From contig NZ_WNXC01000001.1 in assembly GCF_014172405.1 (NCBI RefSeq), positions 868,001-932,000 on the forward strand: a stretch of DNA of 64,000 nt. The letters are read 5' to 3'. This document shows, piece after piece, positions 1 to 10,536 of this stretch; the first letter of the stretch is position 1, and each line of letters opens with the position of its first letter. The stretch is from Pedobacter gandavensis (GTDB lineage: Bacteria > Bacteroidota > Bacteroidia > Sphingobacteriales > Sphingobacteriaceae). The position numbers and the translations under genes are program-made. Below the pieces are notes generated by a model. The model searched no databases and was not told where the DNA came from. It saw nothing but the letters and a program-made list of their open reading frames with translations.

Positions 1-3000
1 AATTGAGCAGTGCTAAGCGACACAGATAAAGGGACTGGGGCTTTTACGGGCCAGCCACAAAGAATCTTACTAAGGATCAACATATCTTCAGCATGCTCCA
101 GCTCCCCATCAATCAAAAACTGTAAAGCGTGTATGGCCTTAAATCTTGCTTTTTTTGAAATAAACTTCCCTTCTTTCAAGAGCCCAAGGTTAGCGAAAAA
201 GGTTTTAAGGTATGGATGCAGCAATACCAATCCCGCATTATGGACTAAAAATGATACTCCAGAAAGTTCAAAATCATTTTCAAAAGAAGTATACTTAGGC
301 GAGCTATCTGCGACTTCAAATGACGAAGGATGGTTTGCATTAAAAAACTCTAAATCAGCTTCAAGAAACTGTTTTTCAACCTGATCACGCGCTAGAAATC
401 CAACTGAAAACCTGGTAATTTCAGTTCTAATCAATTTTGGTACCGCTTGAAATAATACCTTGTTTGGTACTTCAGAAGAAATTGCTTTTAAAAGCTGTCG
501 GAAGATGACATTGCGTTTTGATGCCAGAAATTTTAATAATCCACTAAAAAAGCCAGCTGCATCAGTAAAACGTTCCTGGCTCGTCAGCTGCAACAAGAAA
601 AACTCTTTGAACAAAATTGCCAAATGCTCTTTCTCCAAACTATCGTTCATCTGCGCTACCATCCAGTGATATGCCCCTTTACTCGCTACCAGTTCTTCGG
701 CATTCCAACTTGCATACTCCTGGTCCATGATTTTCATAATATCTTCGATGGCGCTTCTTTTAGCCATGTAGCTTCTCAGCTGTGTATTTGCCAATAGCTC
801 AAGAAAAATTTTAGTGCGATTCTCCTTTACTTCCGAGAAAACGGCAAGTATATTGAGCTCCTTATGGCTAAACGCGCGATGAAATCCCCAATCTGTAAAA
901 GCATTCAACAGCTGTTTGTCGACAAAACGCTCCAGAATTTTTGAAATCTCCACATCCTCCTCTGGCAAGTAAACTAATTTCAATAATTTAACAATTGCTT
1001 GTCCTTGGAAAGCTGCCTTTTGAAATATCTCCGAAAGACTTAACTGATGTCCTTTATTGGCGATCTTGATCAATTGTCTTAAAAGCGCAAGCTCCGCTCT
1101 TGCGTTGCTAAAAGCATAATGTGAGGGCAATGAGCCAGTAGACATGAAATGTCTGATCGCCCTTAAAGCCAGCTGACTATCATTTATAATCCAGCCATCA
1201 GGTAAGTTTTGAGTATTCTTGAAAATATGATTAAGTATCTCCAACGCCTTGACTGCATCCCCTGTTGAAAAAGTTTGCCATTGTTTCTGGCCTGACTTAT
1301 ATAAAATTGCTTCCAGAATTTCTAATGCTTGTTGCTCAGATACCAATGGTGGTAGATCCGACACCCAGGCGGAACTATTCAATGAAAACCAATACTTCCT
1401 GATATAATCACTTAAATTGAGACGCAGCTGCTGACTCTCATTTTCAGTAAAACCATACTGATCAGGTAAATGCCCAAACTGCAAGAAATAATGTAAAACT
1501 TTAAAGCTCTCTGCATTGGAATCCTTGCTTTTATATATTAACTGATCATTCAACCAAGCATCAATAAACATTAGCTGATCAGATTGTTGTAAGCGTTCAT
1601 GATAATCAAAATCCGGTAAAATCCTTTTGGCAAGAAACTCTTTATCGCCCAGAAAATTACGCAGTAAATTATCGAATTCTATTACCCGAGCTTTAGGAGC
1701 CTTAGCCATTACAGAAAGTAATTGTCTGATCAATTGAACCGGACTTAGTCCAGCAAATGCCGAAACATAATGAATCGAAGCTTCAAAAAAACGGTCCACC
1801 CTCAAACCAGCATAACCAGCGGCCTCGAATTCCGTCAAGAACACGCTGGCAAGCGTTTTTTCTATCCTTAAAAGATCATGACTTGAGAACACTTTTGAAA
1901 ATTTCTCGATCAGGTAACGAAATGCAACATATCCCTTTCCTGATTCAGGGAAAAGCTTAGCAAGTCCCGCAATAAGCGCTTCCCCAGATAACAAGATCAG
2001 AAATCTGTACCTGGCTTGCTCACTTACAGCCAAATACTTGATCAATTTTATTGCAAGATCTGCTGAAGTGTTGATCATCACCTCAAAAAGACTAGCGAGA
2101 TCTGATAACTGTATATGGTCTTCTTCCGCCCAGGCAGGCATCCGGCCATGAAACAGATAATAACCGATCAATCCGAAGTTCAAGGGATCGTTTATTGGAA
2201 CCTCCTTGAACGGTTTGAAATTTCCAAAAACAACAGCTGCAGCCTTAGTCGGACCAGAAATTAGCAAGCCAGATTGCTGACCGTTCTTTAGGGAAAGCAG
2301 TAATAATAACTTCGGTAAATCTGTAGTTAATTGTCTGCTGGCGACAGGCACTGCTTTCACAAACAAAGCCAATACTGTTGCATAACTAAGGTTAAAATGT
2401 GCTGCAAAACGCATTAATGTAGCTTCCACAAAATGAATTTTACTAAAAAAAGCCTGATTCTCGACCAATAAATAATCCAGAATAAATTCCCAAACTGCTT
2501 CCTTAAAAGATTTGGAATCGCTTTTAACGACCTGTTCTTCTTGTTGAATCTGGAGCAGATCGGAATGAAATAACTTGATATAATCTGCATAATCAGGCTC
2601 AATCAATTGCAGCAGTAAATAAATATCCGGATCATTAAACTGATGTACAATTCTCGACCGCACATGAGCCAACTTTCCCGCATTCAAAATGCGGGTTCTA
2701 AGCTGTGACTTGTTAGCAGCATACAATTCAGTCAATATCTCGGACCACTTTGGTCTTTCGGCAGCGGCAACCCACCAAGGTAGACTGCCATGTAAAAGAA
2801 AATGATCCAACAGATGAAGTGGCTTATGCCGACTATCCAGTAACAGATCCGGATCTGGTGTAGCAATTCCATGCTTTAAAGACCTATTCAACAACATGGA
2901 CAACTCCTGCTCAACACCCATAATAATTCGTTCAACCAATTCCTCTTCATCCCAATTTTCGCTGAACTTCCCAATATCTACAATCAAATCACTTAAATTA

Positions 3001-3173
3001 AAATGCTCATTAGGAAGTACCATGCGGTTAAATAACTCCTCCAATGCGCCCATAATCCGATCATTGAACAGTTTAATCAACCTGTCCTGTAAGCCATGCG
3101 CTTCTGCTCTCGAAAAATACTCGACCTCAAACACCTGGCGTTCTATCACATGAGGCTGATTGTGAATCTCCAT
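1..3173 (-). CDS. eCIS tape-measure protein (CIS_TMP family), C-terminus cut by window edge
   Basis: In contractile injection systems this family sets tube length and lies inside the tube before firing. I translated the frame from ATG at 3173 to base 1 and found no stop, giving 1057 visible residues. The protein is rich in leucine and charged helices. Near the left edge it shows the family-like pattern ARFKAIHALQFLIDGELEHA followed by LSKILCGWPVKAPVP, close to the C-terminal signature I know from these proteins. The start is one base after the stop of the upstream baseplate gene (TAG-G-ATG), so translation is probably coupled. The true end and the genes that normally follow, such as an AAA+ ATPase, are outside the window. 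Family assignment rests on position, size and the C-terminal motif. Confidence 0.85.
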   Translation of the reverse strand, partial: MEIHNQPHVIERQVFEVEYFSRAEAHGLQDRLIKLFNDRIMGALEELFNRMVLPNEHFNLSDLIVDIGKFSENWDEEELVERIIMGVEQELSMLLNRSLKHGIATPDPDLLLDSRHKPLHLLDHFLLHGSLPWWVAAAERPKWSEILTELYAANKSQLRTRILNAGKLAHVRSRIVHQFNDPDIYLLLQLIEPDYADYIKLFHSDLLQIQQEEQVVKSDSKSFKEAVWEFILDYLLVENQAFFSKIHFVEATLMRFAAHFNLSYATVLALFVKAVPVASRQLTTDLPKLLLLLSLKNGQQSGLLISGPTKAAAVVFGNFKPFKEVPINDPLNFGLIGYYLFHGRMPAWAEEDHIQLSDLASLFEVMINTSADLAIKLIKYLAVSEQARYRFLILLSGEALIAGLAKLFPESGKGYVAFRYLIEKFSKVFSSHDLLRIEKTLASVFLTEFEAAGYAGLRVDRFFEASIHYVSAFAGLSPVQLIRQLLSVMAKAPKARVIEFDNLLRNFLGDKEFLAKRILPDFDYHERLQQSDQLMFIDAWLNDQLIYKSKDSNAESFKVLHYFLQFGHLPDQYGFTENESQQLRLNLSDYIRKYWFSLNSSAWVSDLPPLVSEQQALEILEAILYKSGQKQWQTFSTGDAVKALEILNHIFKNTQNLPDGWIINDSQLALRAIRHFMSTGSLPSHYAFSNARAELALLRQLIKIANKGHQLSLSEIFQKAAFQGQAIVKLLKLVYLPEEDVEISKILERFVDKQLLNAFTDWGFHRAFSHKELNILAVFSEVKENRTKIFLELLANTQLRSYMAKRSAIEDIMKIMDQEYASWNAEELVASKGAYHWMVAQMNDSLEKEHLAILFKEFFLLQLTSQERFTDAAGFFSGLLKFLASKRNVIFRQLLKAISSEVPNKVLFQAVPKLIRTEITRFSVGFLARDQVEKQFLEADLEFFNANHPSSFEVADSSPKYTSFENDFELSGVSFLVHNAGLVLLHPYLKTFFANLGLLKEGKFISKKARFKAIHALQFLIDGELEHAEDMLILSKILCGWPVKAPVPLSVSLSTAQ

Positions 3174-3174
3174 C

Positions 3175-5958
3175 CTATTGAATTGTTTCTAGAAAAACAG
3201 ATAAATTTGAAGCGGCCATCCGCTCTTCAGTATCACTATTTAATTTGAGTTCATGGAGCCAGCTGGCATACAAGCGTTCAAATATGGTCATCTGCTCCAT
3301 ATTTAACCAATAGAACTTTAACCTCAAATGGACGGGTGCCTGTACACGGAAAAGGTCTTTAAGAAATTCTTTAAAAACATTATCCTGAAATCTGGCTGGC
3401 CACTCTGGTAAGACAATACTCATCCTAAAATTAAAATAATCTTCATTCTTGACTTTCTCTACATGCTTTACCAGCATTTCGAAGCGGCTATCCTCCCTTT
3501 CTTTGTTTTTAACATGCCAATTAACACTAGCGATCAAATCTTTTACCACTTCGGGAAGGGGCTGATTGTCCGATTTAGTCAACTTATAACCACTCAATAA
3601 ATCATTGATTTCCAAATCTGTTGACACATCAGAAGTTAACAAACGGATTAGCTCCTCAATCTGCTGCTCACGTTGCTTGAATGAAGTCCAGGTGCGACTT
3701 TCCAACAGAATTTCTCCCTCCTGATTATAAAACCTAAAGCCAAAGTTTTCGGAACTAATCCGAGGTCTTAATAGGATGTGTTCCAGGAGGTAAAACCCTT
3801 CAGATCTGGTACTGGTTTTAATCAGAAGATCAATAAGCTCATCCAGGGCTACGATAGCATCTATACTGCGCTCATAATGATTTACAGTTACCCATACCTC
3901 CGTTCCTGGCGCTTGATATAGTAACAAATGAAGGTTAGGCTCAGCGGGATCCACTGCCAAACGGTAGTTATCAATATTCAATGCATGCTTAAGGAAAGAA
4001 ACCGGCTGGTTTTGGAATACCGTCTCCCCTGGAGCATGGTTTGCCGGGTAGGATTTAACATTGCCTTTTTTCTTCTCCTCCATAAACTGTGCAGGAGTAA
4101 AACTGATGACCTTACTTAACTCAGGTTCATTTGATACCTCAGGACTACCAACGTTTCCGTTTAATGGCCCTCCAAGCCCCCTGATTTTCTCAGCCCTCAG
4201 CCGATTTGAAAATGGCTGCAATAAGCTGGTACCTGGCAAATTACGGATGTACAAAAGATAATACATCTTTTTCCTAAAGTCATTACCCAAGCCTGCTTTC
4301 TGCTTTCCGAGGTAATTAAAACCAAGTGATCTGGTATGTGAAAGTGTAGTCACTTTCCGGAGCAGAAAACTTTTCCATTTCAATTCTTCCTCAGCCACTT
4401 GATTCTCCTCGGTCTTACCGTAGATTTTATCAAATAACTGTATTGGATAACTGGAGATAGATTCATTAAACCTGGCCAGCAAATGATCCAGCATCCTGTT
4501 TTTCCGTTTAAAACACTGGTCCTCACTCTCTATACCCTTGTTTAAAAAGTCCGAATAAGATACCGAGTATAAATAATTTTCCCAGTCTCCGTGCTGTTCC
4601 TCACTAACCATTGCTGAAAAGTTAGGAACACTAGTTAATGGTTGTGTAAAGTAACTCTTTGCAGTTGTTGAAACGAAGTTATTGGAGAAAAGTCCATTGA
4701 TGCCTTTAAGCTGTGCCAGATAATTCGCCATGATTTGCTCAAAAAACATCAAATATGCCTTCAGTTGTTTGGCACGTGCTAATCGCAAACCGTCTTCAGA
4801 TTTCGAGAAACCTTCTTCCGAAATCCCATAAACGGCTGGAAAATGCTTCTGGATAGAATAGTAAGAACCATCCATATAGGTTCCTCTAATCTCTTTTTGT
4901 TGAACCAGATGAAAATCATGTATAAAGCGTCTTTCAGCCCGCTCTTGCAGGTTGTATAATATATCCAGTGCTAAGGATTCTCTTACCGAGATTACATTGG
5001 CGTCACTATAATCATGAATACTAAAGCTGGATTTTTTAATGTTAAAATAGGGGAATTTCAACGGATCAATTTCCAAAACAGGATCTATCTGCCCATTTAT
5101 TTTGAGCCCGGAAACCACCATCACTCCTTTTACAGCCGAAATCACTTGATACAATTCGGAACGGTCAATCCTAAGATTCCTGGGCTTCAATTCCTCGTCA
5201 AGAATGAAGCCATTAGTCAATTTTGGACCAGAATAGATTTCTTCGGTCGTGTAGCCTCTACTTAAAAGTTCCTTTTCTGTATAATACCGTACTTGAGGGT
5301 TTAGATATTTATAAACTGCAAAATAAACCAGAGCCATGATATTTTCCGGTAGTTCATTCTGACTAATGATGATATTGGCGCTTAAGAAGACCTGTTGAGG
5401 CTCCAGAATGTGAATTTCCGTACTGGCATCTTCACAGAGGTTACGGTGCCCTGTGAATTTTTTTTGTACCTGCAGTTTAACCAGCGCTTTGGTCTCCGGG
5501 TCTATCTCTAACACATCGCCTGAACCCTTCATAGCCTCCTTGTTCAGTTGTACAAAAAAAGTATACAACCCTTTTAAGGCATTAGGCGCATAGTTGGAAC
5601 CTACGGGTTCAATCCATACATTTCCAATTGCATCGATCTTATCGAGCAGTATCTTTCTGAAATCATTTATCGTCACCGCATTAGAACTCAGCGCTGCTGC
5701 AGGTTTAACAAAGGACTGCGCTTTATAATCTATGGTGCCATCCTTTTGAGTCAGGAGATCTTCAATGTCAAAATTGGTGCGGTAAGCAAGGTCGGTGATT
5801 GCATAACATAAATATTCTAGAATTGTGACACCAGGGTCATGTAAATTATAATCCGTCCAGTCTTTACCGGACATTTTTTGCAATAGGCGAATCCCTTCTT
5901 TTCGAAGAAAATCATAATCCATTGCCTTGGAAGTAGAACTCTGCTGCGTATCAATCAT
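3175..5958 (-). CDS. eCIS baseplate wedge protein, Afp12-like
   Basis: Large baseplate component expected to form wedges around the spike with the baseplate-J protein next to it. An N-terminal segment reads DWTDYNLHDPGVTILEYLCY, the hallmark of phage and eCIS baseplate proteins of the gp6/gp47 type. The open frame extends up to 5997, but ATG at 5958 (MIDTQQSS) is the better start: it overlaps the preceding stop by 8 bases, a normal coupling distance, and leaves 927 residues. No signal peptide or membrane segment is seen. The gene sits between the fibre-like gene and the tape-measure gene, as expected in Bacteroidota eCIS loci. The exact counterpart in Afp or PVC numbering is my inference. Confidence 0.8.
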   Translation of the reverse strand: MIDTQQSSTSKAMDYDFLRKEGIRLLQKMSGKDWTDYNLHDPGVTILEYLCYAITDLAYRTNFDIEDLLTQKDGTIDYKAQSFVKPAAALSSNAVTINDFRKILLDKIDAIGNVWIEPVGSNYAPNALKGLYTFFVQLNKEAMKGSGDVLEIDPETKALVKLQVQKKFTGHRNLCEDASTEIHILEPQQVFLSANIIISQNELPENIMALVYFAVYKYLNPQVRYYTEKELLSRGYTTEEIYSGPKLTNGFILDEELKPRNLRIDRSELYQVISAVKGVMVVSGLKINGQIDPVLEIDPLKFPYFNIKKSSFSIHDYSDANVISVRESLALDILYNLQERAERRFIHDFHLVQQKEIRGTYMDGSYYSIQKHFPAVYGISEEGFSKSEDGLRLARAKQLKAYLMFFEQIMANYLAQLKGINGLFSNNFVSTTAKSYFTQPLTSVPNFSAMVSEEQHGDWENYLYSVSYSDFLNKGIESEDQCFKRKNRMLDHLLARFNESISSYPIQLFDKIYGKTEENQVAEEELKWKSFLLRKVTTLSHTRSLGFNYLGKQKAGLGNDFRKKMYYLLYIRNLPGTSLLQPFSNRLRAEKIRGLGGPLNGNVGSPEVSNEPELSKVISFTPAQFMEEKKKGNVKSYPANHAPGETVFQNQPVSFLKHALNIDNYRLAVDPAEPNLHLLLYQAPGTEVWVTVNHYERSIDAIVALDELIDLLIKTSTRSEGFYLLEHILLRPRISSENFGFRFYNQEGEILLESRTWTSFKQREQQIEELIRLLTSDVSTDLEINDLLSGYKLTKSDNQPLPEVVKDLIASVNWHVKNKEREDSRFEMLVKHVEKVKNEDYFNFRMSIVLPEWPARFQDNVFKEFLKDLFRVQAPVHLRLKFYWLNMEQMTIFERLYASWLHELKLNSDTEERMAASNLSVFLETIQ

Positions 5959-6733
5959 TTTTATGAAAATAACCCTCGTCCAAAAATTCATGATCATTCC
6001 AGAGCTGGCTTACCTTAAAAAAGATCTGCGCATGATGCCCATAATTACTGTTGGTACGAATCTGTAAGGCATAGTTATGCGTTGTACCGATCCACCTCAG
6101 GTTCAGGTGATTCCAACAAAAACCATAACAGGTTCTGGTTTTCTTTATTTTACTACCTCTTTTCCCATACACACCCAATGCAGTAGCCTGCATTAAAGCA
6201 AACTTGCCTTTACCTTTTGCTCCGGCTCTGGCCATGACTTCATAAGCATGACAATTATTAAGGTCCTTCACTATAGTATGCCACTGGCCATCGGCAGGAA
6301 ATTTACCTGCCCTAAAAGTCCCGGCCCGGCCTTGCATCCCAACAAACCCGGCCACTTCAAGTTTGATTTTATCCGCTGCAGGTTTGCCCAGCCCTAAGTT
6401 TCCGTTTGCACCAAAATAAAAACTAAAGTTCTCATTGTCGTCTCCCTTTACATAGGGCTGCAATTTTAAGTTTTTTGGCTTCGCCTGATCTTTTGAAATG
6501 ACGAAAAATGGATCGATCGCGTTGTTATCCGGGAAAAGAGATGCGAATGTTTTAGACTTTCCAGTAGATTGAATATGAAACCCAAACTCTTCATCCTTTA
6601 GAAAACCATCATCCACTTTATTCACCACAGAATCTATGAGTGCGGCATATTGAGTTTCTGTTGGGATCTTCCCTTTTCGGAAATACCCCTTCAATTGCGC
6701 TCTGGTCTGATTTATTTTATTGGAGAACGTCAT
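5951..6733 (-). CDS. eCIS accessory protein, possible tail-fibre or adhesin subunit
   Basis: A 260-residue protein in two parts. Residues 1-70 hold a short helical region with the pattern IPTETQYAALIDSVVNKVDDG, which I associate with proteins at this place in Bacteroidota eCIS loci. From about residue 130 there is a compact, glycine- and aromatic-rich domain (GMQGRAGTF, PADGQWHTI, CHAYEVMARAGAKGKG, LNLRWIGT) that looks like a beta-sandwich. There is no signal peptide, which fits a particle component assembled in the cytoplasm. The gene lies 6 bases after the baseplate-J gene and overlaps the next start by 8 bases. A receptor-binding or baseplate-decoration role is inferred from position and shape only; no function is proven by the sequence. 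Confidence 0.6.
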   Translation of the reverse strand: MTFSNKINQTRAQLKGYFRKGKIPTETQYAALIDSVVNKVDDGFLKDEEFGFHIQSTGKSKTFASLFPDNNAIDPFFVISKDQAKPKNLKLQPYVKGDDNENFSFYFGANGNLGLGKPAADKIKLEVAGFVGMQGRAGTFRAGKFPADGQWHTIVKDLNNCHAYEVMARAGAKGKGKFALMQATALGVYGKRGSKIKKTRTCYGFCWNHLNLRWIGTTHNYALQIRTNSNYGHHAQIFFKVSQLWNDHEFLDEGYFHKND

Positions 6734-6739
6734 AATCTT

Positions 6740-9700
6740 TTATTTATTTGTCGATATCACCCAGTTATAAAATTGTTTATTTTCTTCTTTTGTCTCCTCA
6801 TGTTCTGGCTTCGCAGCCTCCCCGATCAGCAGTTCGTCTCCTACCCTCAGGTAATTTAATCCAATATCCAGCGTTTCATGAGACGCTTCTGTAGACTCAG
6901 AAATTTCAATAAAATGAGTTTCAGCAGGGATAAAAATCGCTTCCGGTACTGATCCAACCAGGTACCCGCTTATTTTAACTGATTTGGAGTCATTCATGCC
7001 TGTACCATCCATGCTATGGTAAAAATGCCCCAAACCGAAATGCTCAATAGTCAGGATATAAGGCTTCGATTTTATAAAATTCCGCATCTCCTCCACAAAA
7101 AGCTTCCTTCCTATACCGTAATTTGTATCCCTTCGGAAATACCAGGGACTGATAAACTCATTGATGTCTTTTTCAAGTTGTTTGGTATAAAACAACTGCT
7201 CTGCATGATTACCAGAGACAAGCTTCACCTTACACACCACCTTCACGCGCTCATAAACTGGGTTTTCAATACTTATATCCACCTGTGGTGAAAGTTTGGG
7301 TTGAAGAAAATCCTTCACCTTACAGAGTGTATCCAATGAAACCATGGGCTTCATATTAACCGGAAAGGAATTTTCCGTTAGGGCAACCAGAATAATCCTA
7401 AGCCCGGAAAAATCAGGTATCGACCCGATCTCCTCTTCATCCGTCCTTAGGCATTTAGCAATAATGATTTCGGGAAAATTCTCCAGTACCGTTTGTTCAA
7501 TATCTCTGGCCATCAGCAACCTGTTTTTATGCCGCAACCGCTGACTGACCCGAATGTAGAAATCAACCTTATTCTCTGCGGGTTTCCCTCCAAAGGATGG
7601 AAATAATTGCCAGATATTTTGGATCCCTTTCACTGGATTCACAATGGTTTTGAGTACAGCAGGAGGTAAAATCAACAAGTCAGGATCATCCATTCCAACC
7701 AAGTGTGTCGCAGGCACCACATTCACAAACAAGGCTTTAATCTTTGACTTCACCACATTCCTCCCCGCCACAGCAATCTTCATCCAGTAAAGCTCCCCAG
7801 GCATCCTGGTGTTGCCCAACTTAATGTCCTCCGGAACAATCAACTGAACTATTCCGCTGGTAATAAAACTCTCCGTCGTATCCGAAAGCACATATTTCTC
7901 ATTCATCCGGATCCAGGAATTGTGATAAAGGTAGCTCCACTGTAATGGCTCCACCTTAACTGCAGACTCATGAGCGGTCTTTTCTTCCAGATGAAAAAGA
8001 ATGGAAAGCGCTTCTCCAGGGGTAATTTTGTCAAAGCCGATATAGAAATTGCTATCATACTCTTCCGCAGGGATCAGCGGATATTCAGATCTTATTTTCC
8101 CAGGAAATACCTGTTCATAGCCAAATGGCTCCAAATAGAAAAGTGTGATGTTATTGAACGCAGGGATATTTCCTGTGGCATTGTTTAATTGTTCTGAAAT
8201 ACGCTGCGTATAATCAATAAATACATTATTGAGCAATGGCGTATAAGGCTGTTCTGGCAATGGCCTTTTCTTAACAAACCGCTTGGAATTGTGCAAGGCT
8301 GCGTCGGAGAAAATAGCAGGAAAGGAACTGTGGCCAAAACCAAATGCCGGACTGCTAAATTCAATTCTCAATGTACCCTCCGTCATTTCCCCAGGTAATA
8401 ATTGAACCTCTTCTCCCAATATTGCATTATTAGTAAAGCCCAATTCTTTCACATCCAGGGCTTCCTTTTTAAACGTGGTGTTCTGTTTCAACACGGGTTC
8501 ATAATTGGCATCAAAATCTGATTCAAACAATGGAAAATCATTCTTAAGACTTGCTGCTGCAAAAGGATTATATTTATGGCTTAAGAGCCTCGCCCGGAAG
8601 GAGCTATTTTTAATATTAGCCCCGTAGTCCTGGTAATAGGTTTCAAATCCACCACTCACATCAGGAAGCCCAGCCCATTCCATCCTCAACTCCAATTTAG
8701 ATAAGAACTTATTAAACACATTGGGGTTCACAATATCAAGATAACTTTTAACAGGCGAAACAGGCCCAAATGGCTGGAAAACTGTCGCATTACTCAGGTT
8801 TCCAATGTTGTTTTGAAGCATATAATCTGTTAAACCGCTCACCTCAGCCTGAATACTGATCCTTTCTATATTGAGGTTTTGCAAATAGGCCAAAGGATTA
8901 AAATTTGCCTCATTGTTAACTATTAATCGAACAGCAGGCCATATTAATCCCGGTAAAGCACCATGTAAGGGCGAATAAATTGCAAAAGGCAAGTCCATTT
9001 TTCCCTGCTGCAACTCCAATACCAATGATTTTTCTCCTTCATCTAAGCTAATTCTGGTCAGTCTCGCCTTTTCCCAACCCGCTGGTCCTGTAAACTCTAT
9101 CACAAATGCATTTTCCAGCAATAGATACTTTACATTGTCCATCTGATCTGTATTTCCCTGGTAATTATTTAGGTATTCAATAAACTGCGTGTACGAATCT
9201 GCGGTTATAAACAGCCTGATTTCAATCTTACGCAGCCCAGATTGCTGATAAAGCACCGGAGAAGATATTAAAAGACCGGTTTCTGCCATTGCATGCTGAC
9301 GTTGTTTCTCGGTCAATTCATTGATATCATCTCCAAATATTGGCCATGAAGGCATCAAATCTGCATTTTTAACAAAAAATGCAGGATCAGGATTTTCATA
9401 TTCCCCCTTAAACAACTGCAATTCTGAAAGACCAATCTTCGTATCCTCCGCCTCCGTTTCCCTTAAATTCAACCAATCTGTACGAACTGCAAACAATGTT
9501 TTTAAAGCGGAAATGTGGGCATCACTCAATACAATACGCCGATCTAGTTCATAAAATAACCCATCTTCAAATTCGGGCAGGTTGCCACTTACCAATTCCC
9601 CTTTTTCCAGGGCCACCTGTTTCACATCTGGAAGTGGTTCAAAAAGCAGATTCACCTTATTTGGAAGCGCAGGAAATTGGCTAAAGCCTAGTATCCGTTG

Positions 9701-10522
9701 ATAATAAAAATCCAGATGTCTAACGGTCACTTCATTAATATCCGTTTTAAGATGCCCATAAAGATCTAAAAAAGTAATTACCAGTGCCAAATGTGGACTG
9801 TAGCTTTGTTCCAGAATAGGATTTTCTTTCACATAAAAGATACAAGCGTTGAGCAACCTATTAAAACTAGTTCTTAGCGTTTCAAAGAGTGCTTTTATAA
9901 CTATAAATGCCTCCCCTGTACTTTCACTAATCCCTTTGTCAGCTGGGAATATATTTTCTACATTGTTGGAGCGCTTAAATTTCTTTACTTCAAAAATTTC
10001 ATCCGCAATAAACACCACATCGAAAGCCTGGTGTATCTGATCGTTATAAGCCCATAACGTTTCAACAACTTGCTCCAAGTTCCCAATTATTTCCTTGAGT
10101 CTTTTGTCAAAGACGTGCGTTTTTTGTACTGCCAATAACCGTTTACCGAGATCGTGCATTTTTAATCCAGAAGCAAGAATGAAAAGAAAAACCTTCTTTA
10201 AAGCACTCATCACAGCCTCATCACTTACGGCTCTTTCTAATTTAATCTCTAACAGTGTAAAATATTTCAGATATACCTGGAGATCAAACTTAACGAGGAG
10301 ATTGTTCAACAGGTTGTAGTCCGTTTTAAAAAACTCTTCCCAATCTCCATCTGCCTTATTGCCATCATTAAAATAAATTAAATGCCTGGATAAGTTCGAC
10401 ATGATCTTCAGCTGATCAACAATATCACGATCTTCGATTTTTATAAATTCGGGCAGAAGTTCTTTGATCAGGCGTTCATCCCTGCTCAAACCATCCATTA
10501 AATACCCCATTTCTTTACCCAT
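6740..10522 (-). CDS. eCIS baseplate J-like wedge protein, Afp11-like
   Basis: A 1260-residue baseplate wedge subunit. The C-terminal third carries the pattern FYIRVSQRLRHKNRLLMARD followed by ENFPEIIIAKCLR, the recognised core of eCIS/T6SS baseplate-J (TssF-like) proteins. Together with gp25 it would form the wedges that hold the spike complex and trigger sheath contraction. It starts 14 bases after the gp25 gene and ends 6 bases before the fibre-like gene. Alternative in-frame ATGs occur at 10510 and 10498; I keep the first. The size is at the large end for the family but usual for Bacteroidota loci. Family call is confident; detailed role follows from homologous systems. Confidence 0.88.
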   Translation of the reverse strand: MGKEMGYLMDGLSRDERLIKELLPEFIKIEDRDIVDQLKIMSNLSRHLIYFNDGNKADGDWEEFFKTDYNLLNNLLVKFDLQVYLKYFTLLEIKLERAVSDEAVMSALKKVFLFILASGLKMHDLGKRLLAVQKTHVFDKRLKEIIGNLEQVVETLWAYNDQIHQAFDVVFIADEIFEVKKFKRSNNVENIFPADKGISESTGEAFIVIKALFETLRTSFNRLLNACIFYVKENPILEQSYSPHLALVITFLDLYGHLKTDINEVTVRHLDFYYQRILGFSQFPALPNKVNLLFEPLPDVKQVALEKGELVSGNLPEFEDGLFYELDRRIVLSDAHISALKTLFAVRTDWLNLRETEAEDTKIGLSELQLFKGEYENPDPAFFVKNADLMPSWPIFGDDINELTEKQRQHAMAETGLLISSPVLYQQSGLRKIEIRLFITADSYTQFIEYLNNYQGNTDQMDNVKYLLLENAFVIEFTGPAGWEKARLTRISLDEGEKSLVLELQQGKMDLPFAIYSPLHGALPGLIWPAVRLIVNNEANFNPLAYLQNLNIERISIQAEVSGLTDYMLQNNIGNLSNATVFQPFGPVSPVKSYLDIVNPNVFNKFLSKLELRMEWAGLPDVSGGFETYYQDYGANIKNSSFRARLLSHKYNPFAAASLKNDFPLFESDFDANYEPVLKQNTTFKKEALDVKELGFTNNAILGEEVQLLPGEMTEGTLRIEFSSPAFGFGHSSFPAIFSDAALHNSKRFVKKRPLPEQPYTPLLNNVFIDYTQRISEQLNNATGNIPAFNNITLFYLEPFGYEQVFPGKIRSEYPLIPAEEYDSNFYIGFDKITPGEALSILFHLEEKTAHESAVKVEPLQWSYLYHNSWIRMNEKYVLSDTTESFITSGIVQLIVPEDIKLGNTRMPGELYWMKIAVAGRNVVKSKIKALFVNVVPATHLVGMDDPDLLILPPAVLKTIVNPVKGIQNIWQLFPSFGGKPAENKVDFYIRVSQRLRHKNRLLMARDIEQTVLENFPEIIIAKCLRTDEEEIGSIPDFSGLRIILVALTENSFPVNMKPMVSLDTLCKVKDFLQPKLSPQVDISIENPVYERVKVVCKVKLVSGNHAEQLFYTKQLEKDINEFISPWYFRRDTNYGIGRKLFVEEMRNFIKSKPYILTIEHFGLGHFYHSMDGTGMNDSKSVKISGYLVGSVPEAIFIPAETHFIEISESTEASHETLDIGLNYLRVGDELLIGEAAKPEHEETKEENKQFYNWVISTNK

Positions 10523-10536
10523 AGAACATGTTTTAT

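Noticed and set aside
10..669. Plus-strand open frames opposite the tape-measure gene
   Set aside because: The minus-strand frame is open for the whole stretch and shows family motifs; the plus-strand frames are shadows with no recognisable features.
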